64,000 nucleotides of DNA from Bradyrhizobium sp. WSM1743 (GTDB taxonomy: Bacteria > Pseudomonadota > Alphaproteobacteria > Rhizobiales > Xanthobacteraceae): positions 1-64,000 of the forward strand of contig NZ_AXAZ01000043.1 in the NCBI RefSeq assembly GCF_000473065.1, in the 5' to 3' direction. Numbering within the stretch: the first letter of the stretch is position 1; the number at the start of each line of letters is the position of its first letter. Position numbers and translations under genes: made by a program. The notes below the pieces were generated by a model, which was not told where the DNA came from, did not search any database, and saw only the letters and a program-made list of their open reading frames with translations. Below, piece by piece: positions 38,014 through 45,681 of the stretch.

Positions 38014-38672
38014 GCGACTGCGCTTTTCTTGCTGCTGCGAGGGGAGCCTGTCCGTGCTTCATATGTCGAAAGAAAATCTTCAATCCCGAGCTTGCGGAAA
38101 TCGGGCAGCGCCTCGCGCAATTTGTCGTGATCCCAGTCCCACCAGGCAAGCTTTGCAAGGCGCCCGGCGATCTCCTCCGAGAACCGCCGCCGCACGATAC
38201 GGGCCGGATTGCCGGCGACGATAGTGTAGGCCGGCACGTCCTTGGTGACGATTGCGCCGGCGGCGATCACCGCGCCGGTGCCGATGTTGCGGCCCGGCAA
38301 CACGATTGCGCCATGGCCGATCCAGACGTCGTGGCCGATATGAACGTGATGCTGGCGCCGCCAGTCGAAGAATTCGGCATCGTCGCTCTCACCCTCGAAA
38401 TAGGCGCTGGAGCGGTAGGTGAAATGCGCCTGCGTCGCGCGGTGCATCGGATGGTTGCCTGGATTGATCCGCGTCATCGCCGCGATCGAGCAGAATTTTC
38501 CGATGGTGGTGTAGGTGATCTGCGAATCGTTCACGACATAGGAGTAGTCGCCCATCGCCACTTCATGCAGGATCGTGCGCGCGCCGACCTCGGTATAGGC
38601 GCCGAGCCTGGACTCGTGCAGCTTGGCCGAGGGGTCGATGGTCGGCTGAACCGAGAGAGCTTTGGCGGCCAT
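38010..38672 (-). CDS. phosphonate-associated hexapeptide-repeat transferase
   Basis: Left-handed beta-helix acyltransferase of 220 aa, matching the phosphonate-linked hexapeptide family (TIGR03308-type). Hexapeptide turns are clear in IGHDVWIGHGAIVLPGRNIG and TGAVIAAGAIVTKDVPAYTIVAGNPARIVRR, and a likely catalytic His is in NPGNHPMHR. It may acetylate aminoalkylphosphonates, the job PhnO does in E. coli, but this is inference. It is the first gene of the minus-strand operon with phnM and DUF1045. Pho-box-like repeats at 38718-38746 lie 46 bases before its start. Confidence 0.82.
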   Translation of the reverse strand: MAAKALSVQPTIDPSAKLHESRLGAYTEVGARTILHEVAMGDYSYVVNDSQITYTTIGKFCSIAAMTRINPGNHPMHRATQAHFTYRSSAYFEGESDDAEFFDWRRQHHVHIGHDVWIGHGAIVLPGRNIGTGAVIAAGAIVTKDVPAYTIVAGNPARIVRRRFSEEIAGRLAKLAWWDWDHDKLREALPDFRKLGIEDFLSTYEARTGSPRSSKKSAVA

Positions 38673-38717
38673 GTTGCATCCGAGGAGCGAGGGCGGCGTC
38701 TCTCTTCGAGCGGCTTG

Positions 38718-38746
38718 ATGACGATGTCATGACGCCGAGATGACAG
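38718..38746 (-). promoter_or_regulatory. Pho box (three 11-bp repeats)
   Basis: On the minus strand, three heptamers with an exact 11-base period: CTGTCAT, GCGTCAT and TCGTCAT. PhoB sites are direct repeats of CTGTCAT with this period. The array lies upstream of the hexapeptide transferase gene and faces it. It is expected to activate the side operon under phosphate limitation. Confidence 0.65.
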
Positions 38747-38783
38747 GGGATGAGGTGTGCAGGATCGCCGCACCGCAGTGGCG

Positions 38784-38801
38784 CCGTCACACAAGTGTTA
38801 A
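38784..38801 (+). promoter_or_regulatory. weak Pho box before phnC
   Basis: CCGTCAC and GTGTTAA, starting 11 bases apart, match the CTGTCAT heptamer at five and four of seven positions. It points toward phnC and lies about 45 bases before its start. Weaker than the box facing the other way, so tentative. Confidence 0.3.
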
Positions 38802-38819
38802 GCATGGACGTTAGCGGTT

Positions 38820-38840
38820 GGCTCCAGCTACTCTGGAGCC
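38820..38840 (+). promoter_or_regulatory. hairpin covering the phnC ribosome binding site
   Basis: GGCTCCAG pairs perfectly with CTGGAGCC around a five-base loop. The right arm includes the GGAG that precedes the phnC ATG by six bases, so folding would hide it. It could tune translation or be a protein-binding palindrome at DNA level. Confidence 0.5.
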
Positions 38841-38844
38841 CTGC

Positions 38845-39654
38845 ATGCTGGTGGTGGATGGTCTGACGTGTCGCTTCGGCGCAAAAGCCGCGGTCGACGA
38901 CGCTTCGTTTCAAGTTTCCCCCGGTGGCTTCGTCGGTGTGATCGGACGATCCGGCGCCGGCAAGTCGACATTGCTGCGGACCATCAACCGCCTTGTGACG
39001 CCGACCGGGGGGCGCATCCTGTTCGATGGCACCGACGTCACCTTGCTGCGCGGCAAGGAGCTGCGGCAGTGGCGCGCGCGCTCGGCGATGATCTTCCAGC
39101 AGTTCAACCTGGTCGGCCGGCTCGACGTGCTCACCAACGTTCTGATGGGGCGGCTTGCGACGATGCCCGCTTGGCGCTCGCTGTCGCAAGTGTGGCCCGA
39201 GCAGGACAAGGCGCTGGCGATGTCGGCGCTCGAGCAGTTCGACATCGCTTCGCTCGCCGCCCAGCGCGCCGATCAGCTCTCCGGCGGCCAGCAGCAGCGC
39301 GTCGCGATTGCCCGCGCACTGGTGCAGCAACCCGATATCATCCTCGCCGACGAGCCGATCGCCTCGCTCGATCCGCGCAACACCAAGATCGTGATGGATG
39401 CGCTTCTGCGCATCAACAAGCATTTCGGCATCACCGTGCTCTGCAACCTGCATTCGCTCGATCTGGCACGGACCTATTGCGACCGCCTGATCGGCATGGC
39501 CGCAGGCCGCGTGGTGTTCGACGGTGCGCCGTCCGCGCTGACCGATCACGTCGCGCGCGAGCTCTACGATCTCGAAGCTGCCGACGTCATGGGCGGCGTG
39601 CCTATGCCGGCGCCCGAGGGCGTGCCGGCGCTCGGAACCGCCGCGGCGGCCTGA
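38845..39654 (+). CDS. phnC: phosphonate ABC transporter ATP-binding protein
   Basis: ATPase subunit of 269 aa for phosphonate import. Walker A is GRSGAGKSTLLR, the signature is LSGGQQQRVAIARAL, Walker B is IILADEPIASLDP and the Q-loop is MIFQQFNLVGRLDVLTNVLMG, the last being characteristic of PhnC. The C-terminal ~25 residues rich in Ala and Pro are extra. The start at 38845 has GGAG six bases upstream, buried in a hairpin. First gene of phnCDE1E2; divergent from the hexapeptide-phnM-DUF1045 operon. Confidence 0.93.
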   Translation: MLVVDGLTCRFGAKAAVDDASFQVSPGGFVGVIGRSGAGKSTLLRTINRLVTPTGGRILFDGTDVTLLRGKELRQWRARSAMIFQQFNLVGRLDVLTNVLMGRLATMPAWRSLSQVWPEQDKALAMSALEQFDIASLAAQRADQLSGGQQQRVAIARALVQQPDIILADEPIASLDPRNTKIVMDALLRINKHFGITVLCNLHSLDLARTYCDRLIGMAAGRVVFDGAPSALTDHVARELYDLEAADVMGGVPMPAPEGVPALGTAAAA

Positions 39655-39721
39655 GCCGCGTCGCACCTTTTTGAGTTGCAAGTCTTTGCGTCAGCCGACC
39701 CCAACCGATGAAGAGGGCATC

Positions 39722-40657
39722 ATGATCACTCGCAGATTAATCCTCGCCGGCGCCGCCGCGCTCGCGTTCACGGCCTCCGCCTCGGCGAACGACTGGAAGG
39801 CCAAATATCCCGAGCTGACCTTTGCGGTCGTGCCGGCCGAGAACGCTTCTGGTGTCACCGAGCGCTGGACCCCGTTCGTGGACTACCTCTCGAAGCAGCT
39901 CGGCGTGAAGGTCACGCTGCGCATCGCCAACGACTATGCTGCGGTGATCGAAGGCCAGCGCGCCGGCAACATCCACATCGCCAGCTACGGCTCGGCCTCG
40001 TTCGCCCGCGCCCGCCTCACCGGCGTCAAGACCGACGCCTTTGCCAACGACATCAACGCCGACGGTTCGACCGGCTATTACTCGGTGTTCTTCGTCAAGG
40101 CGAGCAGCCCCTACAAGAAGGTCGATGACCTCAAGGGCAAGAACCTCGGCCTGGTCGACCCGAACTCGACCTCCGGCAACAACGTGCCGCGCTTCGAGCT
40201 CGACAAGATGGGCATCCACGATGCCGATTCCTATTTCGGCAAGGTCGTCTTCACCGGCAGCCACGAGAACGCGATGCTGGCCCTTTCGCAGGGTACGGTC
40301 GATGTCGCCGCCAACCAGTGGACCAGCGACGACGATTCCACGCTGGCGCAGATGCTGACCAAGGGCATGCTGAAGAACGCCGACGGCTCGGCGATGAAGA
40401 AGGACGATTTCCGCATCATCCACAAATCGGCGCCGATCATCAACGGCCCCTATGCCTACAATTCCGACCTGCCTGAAGACGCCAAGGCCGCCATTGCCAA
40501 GGCGTTCTTCGACGCGCCGGCCAAGGACAAGGCCGCCTTCGACCGTCTCTCCGACGGCCAGAAGAAGGGTTTCCATCCCGCCACCACCAAGGACTGGGAT
40601 GGCACGATCGAGCTGATCAAGTTCGTCGATGCGCTGCGTAAAAAGAAGGCGTCCTGA
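39722..40657 (+). CDS. phnD: phosphonate ABC transporter substrate-binding protein
   Basis: Periplasmic binding protein of 311 aa. A signal peptide is present (ITRRLILAGAAALAFTASASA, cleavage after ASA). PhnD features include FAVVPAENASGVTERWTPFVDYLSKQLGVKV and the ligand-contact segment DLKGKNLGLVDPNSTSGNNVPRFEL with the Ser-Thr-Ser-Gly loop that holds the phosphonate group. GAGGG six bases upstream supports the ATG at 39722. It is followed by a strong hairpin before the permease genes, which probably lets the binding protein be made in excess. Confidence 0.93.
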   Translation: MITRRLILAGAAALAFTASASANDWKAKYPELTFAVVPAENASGVTERWTPFVDYLSKQLGVKVTLRIANDYAAVIEGQRAGNIHIASYGSASFARARLTGVKTDAFANDINADGSTGYYSVFFVKASSPYKKVDDLKGKNLGLVDPNSTSGNNVPRFELDKMGIHDADSYFGKVVFTGSHENAMLALSQGTVDVAANQWTSDDDSTLAQMLTKGMLKNADGSAMKKDDFRIIHKSAPIINGPYAYNSDLPEDAKAAIAKAFFDAPAKDKAAFDRLSDGQKKGFHPATTKDWDGTIELIKFVDALRKKKAS

Positions 40658-40676
40658 GTTTCGGGACGATGCACTC

Positions 40677-40708
40677 GAGCCGGGTCCCCAGGACCCGGCT
40701 CTTTCTTT
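40677..40708 (+). terminator. intercistronic hairpin between phnD and phnE
   Basis: GAGCCGGGTCC pairs with GGACCCGGCTC (11 bp, three-base loop), followed by TTTCTTT. It looks like an intrinsic terminator. Placed between binding protein and permease genes, it likely gives partial termination and 3' protection of phnCD mRNA rather than complete stop. Confidence 0.7.
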
Positions 40709-40719
40709 GACGGGACCTG

Positions 40720-41604
40720 ATGACGACAGCGGTTTCGATCCTCCCCGAGCAGCAGCTCGCCGTGCTCAACGCCGCCTATCGCCAGGCGGTTTCGCGCAGG
40801 CGGCTCCGTCTCCTGTTGGGAGCCGCGGTCTTTGCCGCAGCGCTGATCCTCGCCGCGATCGGCGCCGAAGTGAATCTGCGCACGCTGTTCACCTATTTCG
40901 GCAATTTCGTCAGCTATTTCGACCGCATCCTCACGCTCGAGAACGGCCAGCGGGTCTGGACCGATGTCGGCGAGTGGTTTTGGGGTTGGCGCAAATGGCT
41001 GAAGATGCTGGGTGAGACGCTGCTGATCTCCTACGTCGGCACGCTGATCGGCGCGACCTTCGCCTTCGCCCTCAACTTCTTCGCTGCCGAGAACACCTCG
41101 CCGGCGCCCTGGCTGCGCTTCGTGGTGCGGCGTCTGCTCGAATTCGCCCGCACCGTCCCTGGCATCGTGTTCGCGCTGGTCTTCGTCATCGCCTTCGGCC
41201 TGGGGCCAATGGCGGGCGTGCTGGCGATTGCAATCCACTCCACTGGCGCACTGGGAAAACTGTTCTCGGAGATCGTCGAGAATGCCGACATGAAGCCGGT
41301 CGAGGGCATCCGCTCGACCGGGGCAAGCTGGCTCTCCTGCATGCGCTTCGCCATCGTGCCGCAGGTCACGGCCGGCTATGCCAGCTACGCGCTGCTGCGT
41401 TTCGAGATCAACGTGCGCGAGGCTTCCGTGATGGGCTTTGTCGGCGCTGGCGGCATCGGCCAGGAGCTCGTCGTCGCCATCCGCAAGTTCTATTACTCCG
41501 ACGTCAGCGCGATCCTGCTCACCATCGTCGTCACCGTCTTCATCATCGACATCACCACCGGCTGGCTGCGCGGCCGCCTGTTCGGCAAGGAGGCGCGGAC
41601 GTGA
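40720..41604 (+). CDS. phnE: phosphonate ABC transporter permease
   Basis: Inner-membrane permease of 294 aa. Transmembrane segments include LLLGAAVFAAALILAAIGAEV near residue 35, TLLISYVGTLIGATFAFALNFF near 110 and AILLTIVVTVFIIDITTGWL near 275. PhnE hallmarks: RTVPGIVFALVFVIAFGLGPMAGVLAIAIHS and FEINVREASVMGFVGAGGIGQEL. It pairs with the second PhnE encoded next, whose GTG start overlaps its stop (GTGA). Confidence 0.92.
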   Translation: MTTAVSILPEQQLAVLNAAYRQAVSRRRLRLLLGAAVFAAALILAAIGAEVNLRTLFTYFGNFVSYFDRILTLENGQRVWTDVGEWFWGWRKWLKMLGETLLISYVGTLIGATFAFALNFFAAENTSPAPWLRFVVRRLLEFARTVPGIVFALVFVIAFGLGPMAGVLAIAIHSTGALGKLFSEIVENADMKPVEGIRSTGASWLSCMRFAIVPQVTAGYASYALLRFEINVREASVMGFVGAGGIGQELVVAIRKFYYSDVSAILLTIVVTVFIIDITTGWLRGRLFGKEART

Positions 41605-42449
41605 CGAGGCCGCAGGAGGTCGATGCCGCGCAGATTCGCGCGCGCTATCCCGAAATGTTCGACCGGCCGGCCTCGGCGCGGCTCGCGACACCCGCGATGA
41701 TCGTCGCGGCGTTCGCGATCCTCACTTACGGCCTCGTCGATCTCGACTTCTCGCCGTCGCGCTTCGTCGCCGGCCTCAGCCAGCTCGGCTGGATCAGCCT
41801 GATGATGATCCCGCCGGATCCCGGCTCCTCGCTGCCGGTCTATCTGAAGGCATTGGGCGAGACGCTCTCGATCGCGCTGCTCGGCACCACGCTCGCCGCC
41901 GTCTTCGCGCTCCCGGTCAGCCTGCTGGCGGCGCGCAACATCGTGCCGTCGAACATCCTCCGCTTTCCTGTCCGGCGCTTCCTGGATTCGATCCGCGGCA
42001 TCGACACGCTGATCTGGGCGCTGGTGTGGATCAATGTCGTCGGCCTCGGCCCGTTCGCCGGCGTGCTTGCCATCGCGGTGTCGGATTTCGGCGCGTTTGG
42101 AAAACTGTTCTCGGAGGCGATCGAAGGCGCCGACCAGAAGCAGGTCGAGGGCATCCGCGCCTCCGGCGGCAGCGCGCTGCACGAGATCCGCTTCGGCCTG
42201 TTGCCGCAGGTCCTGCCCGTGATCGCCGGCCAGGTGCTCTATTTCATCGAATCCAACACCCGCTCGGCCACCATCATCGGCATCGTCGGCGCCGGCGGCA
42301 TCGGCCTCCAGCTCGCCGAGCAGATCCGCGTGCTGGAATGGCAGAAGGTGTCGTTCCTGATCCTGATGATCCTGGTCGCCGTCGCCGCGATCGATTTCAT
42401 CTCCGGCAAGCTGCGCTTTGCCATCATCGGGCGAAGGGCGGTGGCCTGA
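41601..42449 (+). CDS. phnE: phosphonate ABC transporter permease, second subunit
   Basis: Permease of 282 aa, paralogous to the preceding gene (RGIDTLIWALVWINVVGLGPFAGVLAIAVSDFGAFGKLFSEA versus the equivalent region there; FIESNTRSATIIGIVGAGGIGLQL). Two PhnE proteins probably form a heterodimeric channel. The start codon is GTG, overlapping the previous stop. The gene ends the phnCDE1E2 operon and is followed directly by palindromic repeats. Confidence 0.92.
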   Translation: MTRPQEVDAAQIRARYPEMFDRPASARLATPAMIVAAFAILTYGLVDLDFSPSRFVAGLSQLGWISLMMIPPDPGSSLPVYLKALGETLSIALLGTTLAAVFALPVSLLAARNIVPSNILRFPVRRFLDSIRGIDTLIWALVWINVVGLGPFAGVLAIAVSDFGAFGKLFSEAIEGADQKQVEGIRASGGSALHEIRFGLLPQVLPVIAGQVLYFIESNTRSATIIGIVGAGGIGLQLAEQIRVLEWQKVSFLILMILVAVAAIDFISGKLRFAIIGRRAVA

Positions 42450-42456
42450 GTTCTTC

Positions 42457-42506
42457 GCCTCTCCCCACCTGTGGGGAGAGGCCGGAATTTGCGAAGCAAA
42501 TTCCGG
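42457..42506. repeat. tandem palindromic hairpins after phnE
   Basis: Two adjoining perfect hairpins: GCCTCTCCCCAC with GTGGGGAGAGGC (42457-42482), and CCGGAATTTGC with GCAAATTCCGG (42482-42506). They belong to the CTCTCCCC / GGAATT repeat family common in Bradyrhizobium. They separate convergent phnE and phnF and likely end transcription. Related fragments continue to about 42630. Confidence 0.7.
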
Positions 42507-42633
42507 GTGAGGGGAGTCTCCGCGAGTCCGTCTCTCACCGTCATTGCGGAAGCAGCCCCTCACCCCAACCCTCTCAGCGCGAGCGAAGCTCGTCGCGGCC
42601 TCGTAAGAACGGGGGGAGGAAGAGCAGGCCGCC

Positions 42634-43365
42634 TCACCCGTTCTCCACCAGAAACTCCACCCGCTCCGCGGCAAACCGCGAATGCTTGGTCACCAGCGGC
42701 TTGCCTTGGAGATCGTGGTCGGTGGCGTCGACCACCAGGATTGGCCGCCCCAGCGCCAGATCGAGCCGTGCGGCGTCGGTGGCGTCGACGATGCCGGCGG
42801 TGATTCGGGTCGCGCCGCGGCGATAATCGCGCACGCCATAATGTGCGAGCAGTTTCGTCATCGAGCGCGTCGCCGCGAACACGGCGCCCGCATCCGGAAA
42901 CAGGTCCGCCGACAGCCAGGTGGTGGACACGCAGATGGGCGTGCGGTCGGCGAGGCGGATCGCTTCGATCCGTACCAAGGGCGCGCCGATCTTCAATCCC
43001 AGCTCCCGCGCGAGCTCGCGCGTCGCGACGTCATCGCTCGCTTCGATCAGCCGGCCATGCGGTTCGCGTCCGCCCGCGCCGACGATCTCGGAAAAGCGCG
43101 TGCGGGAGCGCAAGGGATAGGCGAGCTTCTGCGCCTCGACATAGGTTCCGCTGCCGCGCTCGGCCCGCACCAGGCCGCGCTCGGCAAGGGCTGCCAGCGC
43201 GCGCCGCACGGTGTGGCGGTTGACGCGATAGGTTTCGGCGATCTCCATCTCGCCCGGCAGCTTGTCGCCGGCCGCAAAGCGACCGTCGGCGATGCCGCGC
43301 TCGATACCGTCGGCGACGAGGCGCCATAGCGCGACGCCCGAAGAGGCTGTGTCCTGCATGCTCAT
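42634..43365 (-). CDS. phnF: phosphonate regulator, GntR/HutC family
   Basis: Protein of 243 aa. The N-terminal winged helix (LWRLVADGIERGIADGRFAAGDKLPGEMEIAETYRVNRHTVRRAL) is followed by a UTRA effector domain (RTRFSEIVGAGGREPHGRL and onward, with ETL-type ligand pocket ends). It is divergent from phnG and should repress the C-P lyase operon, and possibly itself, by binding the palindrome at 43429-43456. The ATG at 43365 or 43359 may be used; neither has a close ribosome binding site. Confidence 0.9.
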   Translation of the reverse strand: MSMQDTASSGVALWRLVADGIERGIADGRFAAGDKLPGEMEIAETYRVNRHTVRRALAALAERGLVRAERGSGTYVEAQKLAYPLRSRTRFSEIVGAGGREPHGRLIEASDDVATRELARELGLKIGAPLVRIEAIRLADRTPICVSTTWLSADLFPDAGAVFAATRSMTKLLAHYGVRDYRRGATRITAGIVDATDAARLDLALGRPILVVDATDHDLQGKPLVTKHSRFAAERVEFLVENG

Positions 43366-43397
43366 GTCGCGGGAAACCTACTCCAGAAATCACATCA

Positions 43398-43415
43398 TTG
43401 TCACGAAACAGTCAT
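43398..43415 (+). promoter_or_regulatory. Pho box upstream of phnG
   Basis: TTGTCAC and CAGTCAT, with an 11-base period, match the PhoB heptamer CTGTCAT at five and six of seven positions. The box lies 22 bases before a TATTAT -10-like element, where an activator of the C-P lyase operon should bind. Confidence 0.6.
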
Positions 43416-43428
43416 GGCGCGTCCGTAT

Positions 43429-43456
43429 GAAGTTGTCTATTATCATAGACAACTTC
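43429..43456. promoter_or_regulatory. candidate PhnF operator over the phnG promoter
   Basis: Perfect palindrome with 12-base arms, GAAGTTGTCTAT and ATAGACAACTTC, around TATC. The centre contains TATTAT (43438-43443), a likely -10 hexamer, so a bound HutC-type dimer would block the promoter. It lies 29 bases before the phnG start. Confidence 0.75.
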
Positions 43457-43484
43457 GATGCGGCAAGTTCTGTAGAAAAGCTCG

Positions 43485-43961
43485 GTGGACCAGGTGACGC
43501 AGCACAACAACCAGCAAGCCCAGCGCAAGGCCGCGATGGCCGTGCTGGCGCACGCGGAGGCGGGCGAGATCGCCGCTCGCCTCCGCAACTTGGCCTTGGA
43601 ATCGGCCCTGCCGGCCCATCAGGATCTGCGCGCGCCCGAAAACGGTCTCGTCATGCTGCGCGGCCGGGTCGGCGGCGACGGCGCGCCGTTCAATCTCGGT
43701 GAAGCCACGGTGTCGCGCGCCGCGGTGCGGCTTGCGAGCGGCGAGGTCGGATTCGGCTACACGCTCGGCCGTGACGGTGAGAAGGCGCGGCTGATCGCGC
43801 TGTGCGATGCGCTGGTGCAGTCCCGCGATTTCGGCGGGCTCGTCGAGCGTAGCGTTATCGCGCCGTTGCGCGAGCAGCTTATGGTCAAGCGCAAGCAGGC
43901 GGTGGCCGAGACCGCCGCGACAAAGGTTGATTTCTACACCATGGTGCGCGGTGAGGGGTGA
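43485..43961 (+). CDS. phnG: C-P lyase complex subunit
   Basis: Protein of 158 aa, a core subunit of the PhnGHIJ complex that with PhnI attaches methylphosphonate to ribose triphosphate. Family features: RKAAMAVLAHAEAGEIA, then PENGLVMLRGRVGGDGAPFNLGEATVSRAAVRL and GFGYTLGRDGEKARLIALCDAL. The start is a GTG at 43485 or, with a somewhat better upstream GGTGG, a GTG at 43494. First gene of phnGHIJKLMN, controlled by the Pho box and palindrome just upstream. Confidence 0.92.
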   Translation: MDQVTQHNNQQAQRKAAMAVLAHAEAGEIAARLRNLALESALPAHQDLRAPENGLVMLRGRVGGDGAPFNLGEATVSRAAVRLASGEVGFGYTLGRDGEKARLIALCDALVQSRDFGGLVERSVIAPLREQLMVKRKQAVAETAATKVDFYTMVRGEG

Positions 43962-43965
43962 GATC

Positions 43966-44574
43966 ATGACCACGATTGCGGAGCTGCCACCGGGTTTCGC
44001 CGACAAGGTGCTGTCGGCGCAATCGACCTTTCGCTCGGTCATGGACGCGATGGCGCGGCCGGGCTCGGTCCAGCGCATCGTGCCAATGGCGGGCGCCCCA
44101 GGGCCGCTGATGCGCGGAACCGCGGCGATCGCACTGACGCTGTTCGATCACGATACGCCGCTCTGGCTCGATGCGCGGATGGCGGAGAGCTCGGACGTGG
44201 TGAAATGGCTGAAATTTCACACGGGCGCGCCGGTCGTGCGGGACGCCTCGATTGCATCGTTTGCGCTCATCAGCGACGGTGGTGCGCTGCCCTCGCTTGA
44301 GCGCTTCGCGCTCGGCAGCAGCGAATACCCTGATCGTTCGACCACGGTGATCATTCAGGTCGATAGCCTGGTCTCGGGGCGCAGCTTCGAGCTGCGCGGC
44401 CCCGGCATCGATGGGGTCGCGACGCTGCAGGCGTCGATCGAGCCTTTCGACCTGTTTGAACGGCTGCACTTCAACGAGGCGCTGTTTCCGCGCGGCATTG
44501 ATGTGGTGCTGGTCGCCGATGACGCCGTGGTTGCGATCCCCCGCACCACGCGCGTCGTGAGCATGGGAAGCTGA
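43966..44574 (+). CDS. phnH: C-P lyase complex subunit
   Basis: Protein of 202 aa, the PhnH subunit of the C-P lyase core complex. Recognised by FRSVMDAMARPGSVQRI near the N-terminus, TAAIALTLFDHDTPLWLD, and the C-terminal ELRGPGIDGVATLQ and HFNEALFPRGIDVVLVADD. GAGGGG nine bases before the ATG supports the start, four bases after phnG. The next gene starts three bases after its stop. Confidence 0.93.
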   Translation: MTTIAELPPGFADKVLSAQSTFRSVMDAMARPGSVQRIVPMAGAPGPLMRGTAAIALTLFDHDTPLWLDARMAESSDVVKWLKFHTGAPVVRDASIASFALISDGGALPSLERFALGSSEYPDRSTTVIIQVDSLVSGRSFELRGPGIDGVATLQASIEPFDLFERLHFNEALFPRGIDVVLVADDAVVAIPRTTRVVSMGS

Positions 44575-44577
44575 AGC

Positions 44578-45681
44578 ATGTATGTCGCAGTCAAAGGCGG
44601 CGAACGCGCCATCGAGAACGCCCATCGCCTGCTCGCACATAAGCGGCGCGGCGACCAAAGGGTTGCGGAAGTCACCCTCAACCAGATCTCAGAGCAGCTC
44701 GGCCTTGCCGTCGATCGTGTCATGAGCGAAGGCTCGCTCTATGACCGCGAACTCGCGGCGCTCGCGATCAAGCAGGCGCGCGGCGATTTGATCGAGGCAA
44801 TCTTCCTGGTTCGCGCCTTCCGCGCCACCCTGCCGCGCTTCGGCACCAGCGAGCCGGTCGACACCGGCGCCATGCGGCTGCAGCGGCGAGTGTCCGCGAC
44901 CTTCAAGGACATTCCCGGCGGCCAGATCCTCGGCCCCACCTTCGACTACACCCACCGCCTGCTCGATCCCTCGCTCGCCGAAGGTTTTGTGCCGGAGACG
45001 CCGGCGACGGCCGAAGCATCGACTGCGCCGACGCCGCGCGTCACCGACATTCTCGGACGCGACGGGCTGATCGAATCCTCGCCGCAGGCTGAGGATGGCG
45101 CCAGCGTCGGCGATCTCACGCGCGAGCCGCTGAATTTTCCGGCCGAACGCGACCTGCGCCTGCAAAACCTAGCGCGCGGTGACGAAGGCTTTCTCCTCGC
45201 GATGGGCTATTCCACCCAGCGCGGCTATGGCCGCAACCACCCCTTTGTCGGCGAGATCCGCTTCGGCGAGGTCGAGGTCGAATTCTTCGCGGAAGACGCA
45301 GGCTTTGCCGTGCCGCTCGGCGCCATCGAACTGACCGAGTGCCAGATGGTCAACCAGTTCAAGGGATCGGCGACTGAAGCGCCGTGCTTCACCCGCGGCT
45401 ACGGCCTCACCTTCGGCCAGAGCGAGCGCAAGACCATGTCGATGGCGCTGGTCGATCGCGCGCTGCGTGCCCGCGAGCTCGGCGAGGAGGTGCGTGCGCC
45501 GGCGCAGGACGAAGAGTTCGTGATGTCGCATTCAGATAATGTCCAGGCGACCGGCTTCGTCGAGCACCTGAAGCTGCCGCACTATGTCGACTTCCAGTCC
45601 GAGCTCGGCCTCCTGCGCAAGCTGCGTCAGGAGTTTGCCGAGTCCAATACGCCCGATGCCATGAAGGAGGCCGCGGAATGA
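44578..45681 (+). CDS. phnI: C-P lyase complex subunit (nucleosidase-type PhnI)
   Basis: Protein of 367 aa, full length. PhnI displaces adenine from ATP/GTP with phosphonate to start the pathway. The N-terminus MYVAVKGGERAIENAHRLLA and RLVSATFKDIPGGQILGPTFDYTHRLLDP-type segment are family hallmarks, as are SYLATGYSTQRGYGRNHPFVGEIR-like residues near 215 (seen as GYSTQRGYGRNHPFVGEI). Its stop overlaps the phnJ start (ATGA), so the two are made together. Confidence 0.94.
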   Translation: MYVAVKGGERAIENAHRLLAHKRRGDQRVAEVTLNQISEQLGLAVDRVMSEGSLYDRELAALAIKQARGDLIEAIFLVRAFRATLPRFGTSEPVDTGAMRLQRRVSATFKDIPGGQILGPTFDYTHRLLDPSLAEGFVPETPATAEASTAPTPRVTDILGRDGLIESSPQAEDGASVGDLTREPLNFPAERDLRLQNLARGDEGFLLAMGYSTQRGYGRNHPFVGEIRFGEVEVEFFAEDAGFAVPLGAIELTECQMVNQFKGSATEAPCFTRGYGLTFGQSERKTMSMALVDRALRARELGEEVRAPAQDEEFVMSHSDNVQATGFVEHLKLPHYVDFQSELGLLRKLRQEFAESNTPDAMKEAAE

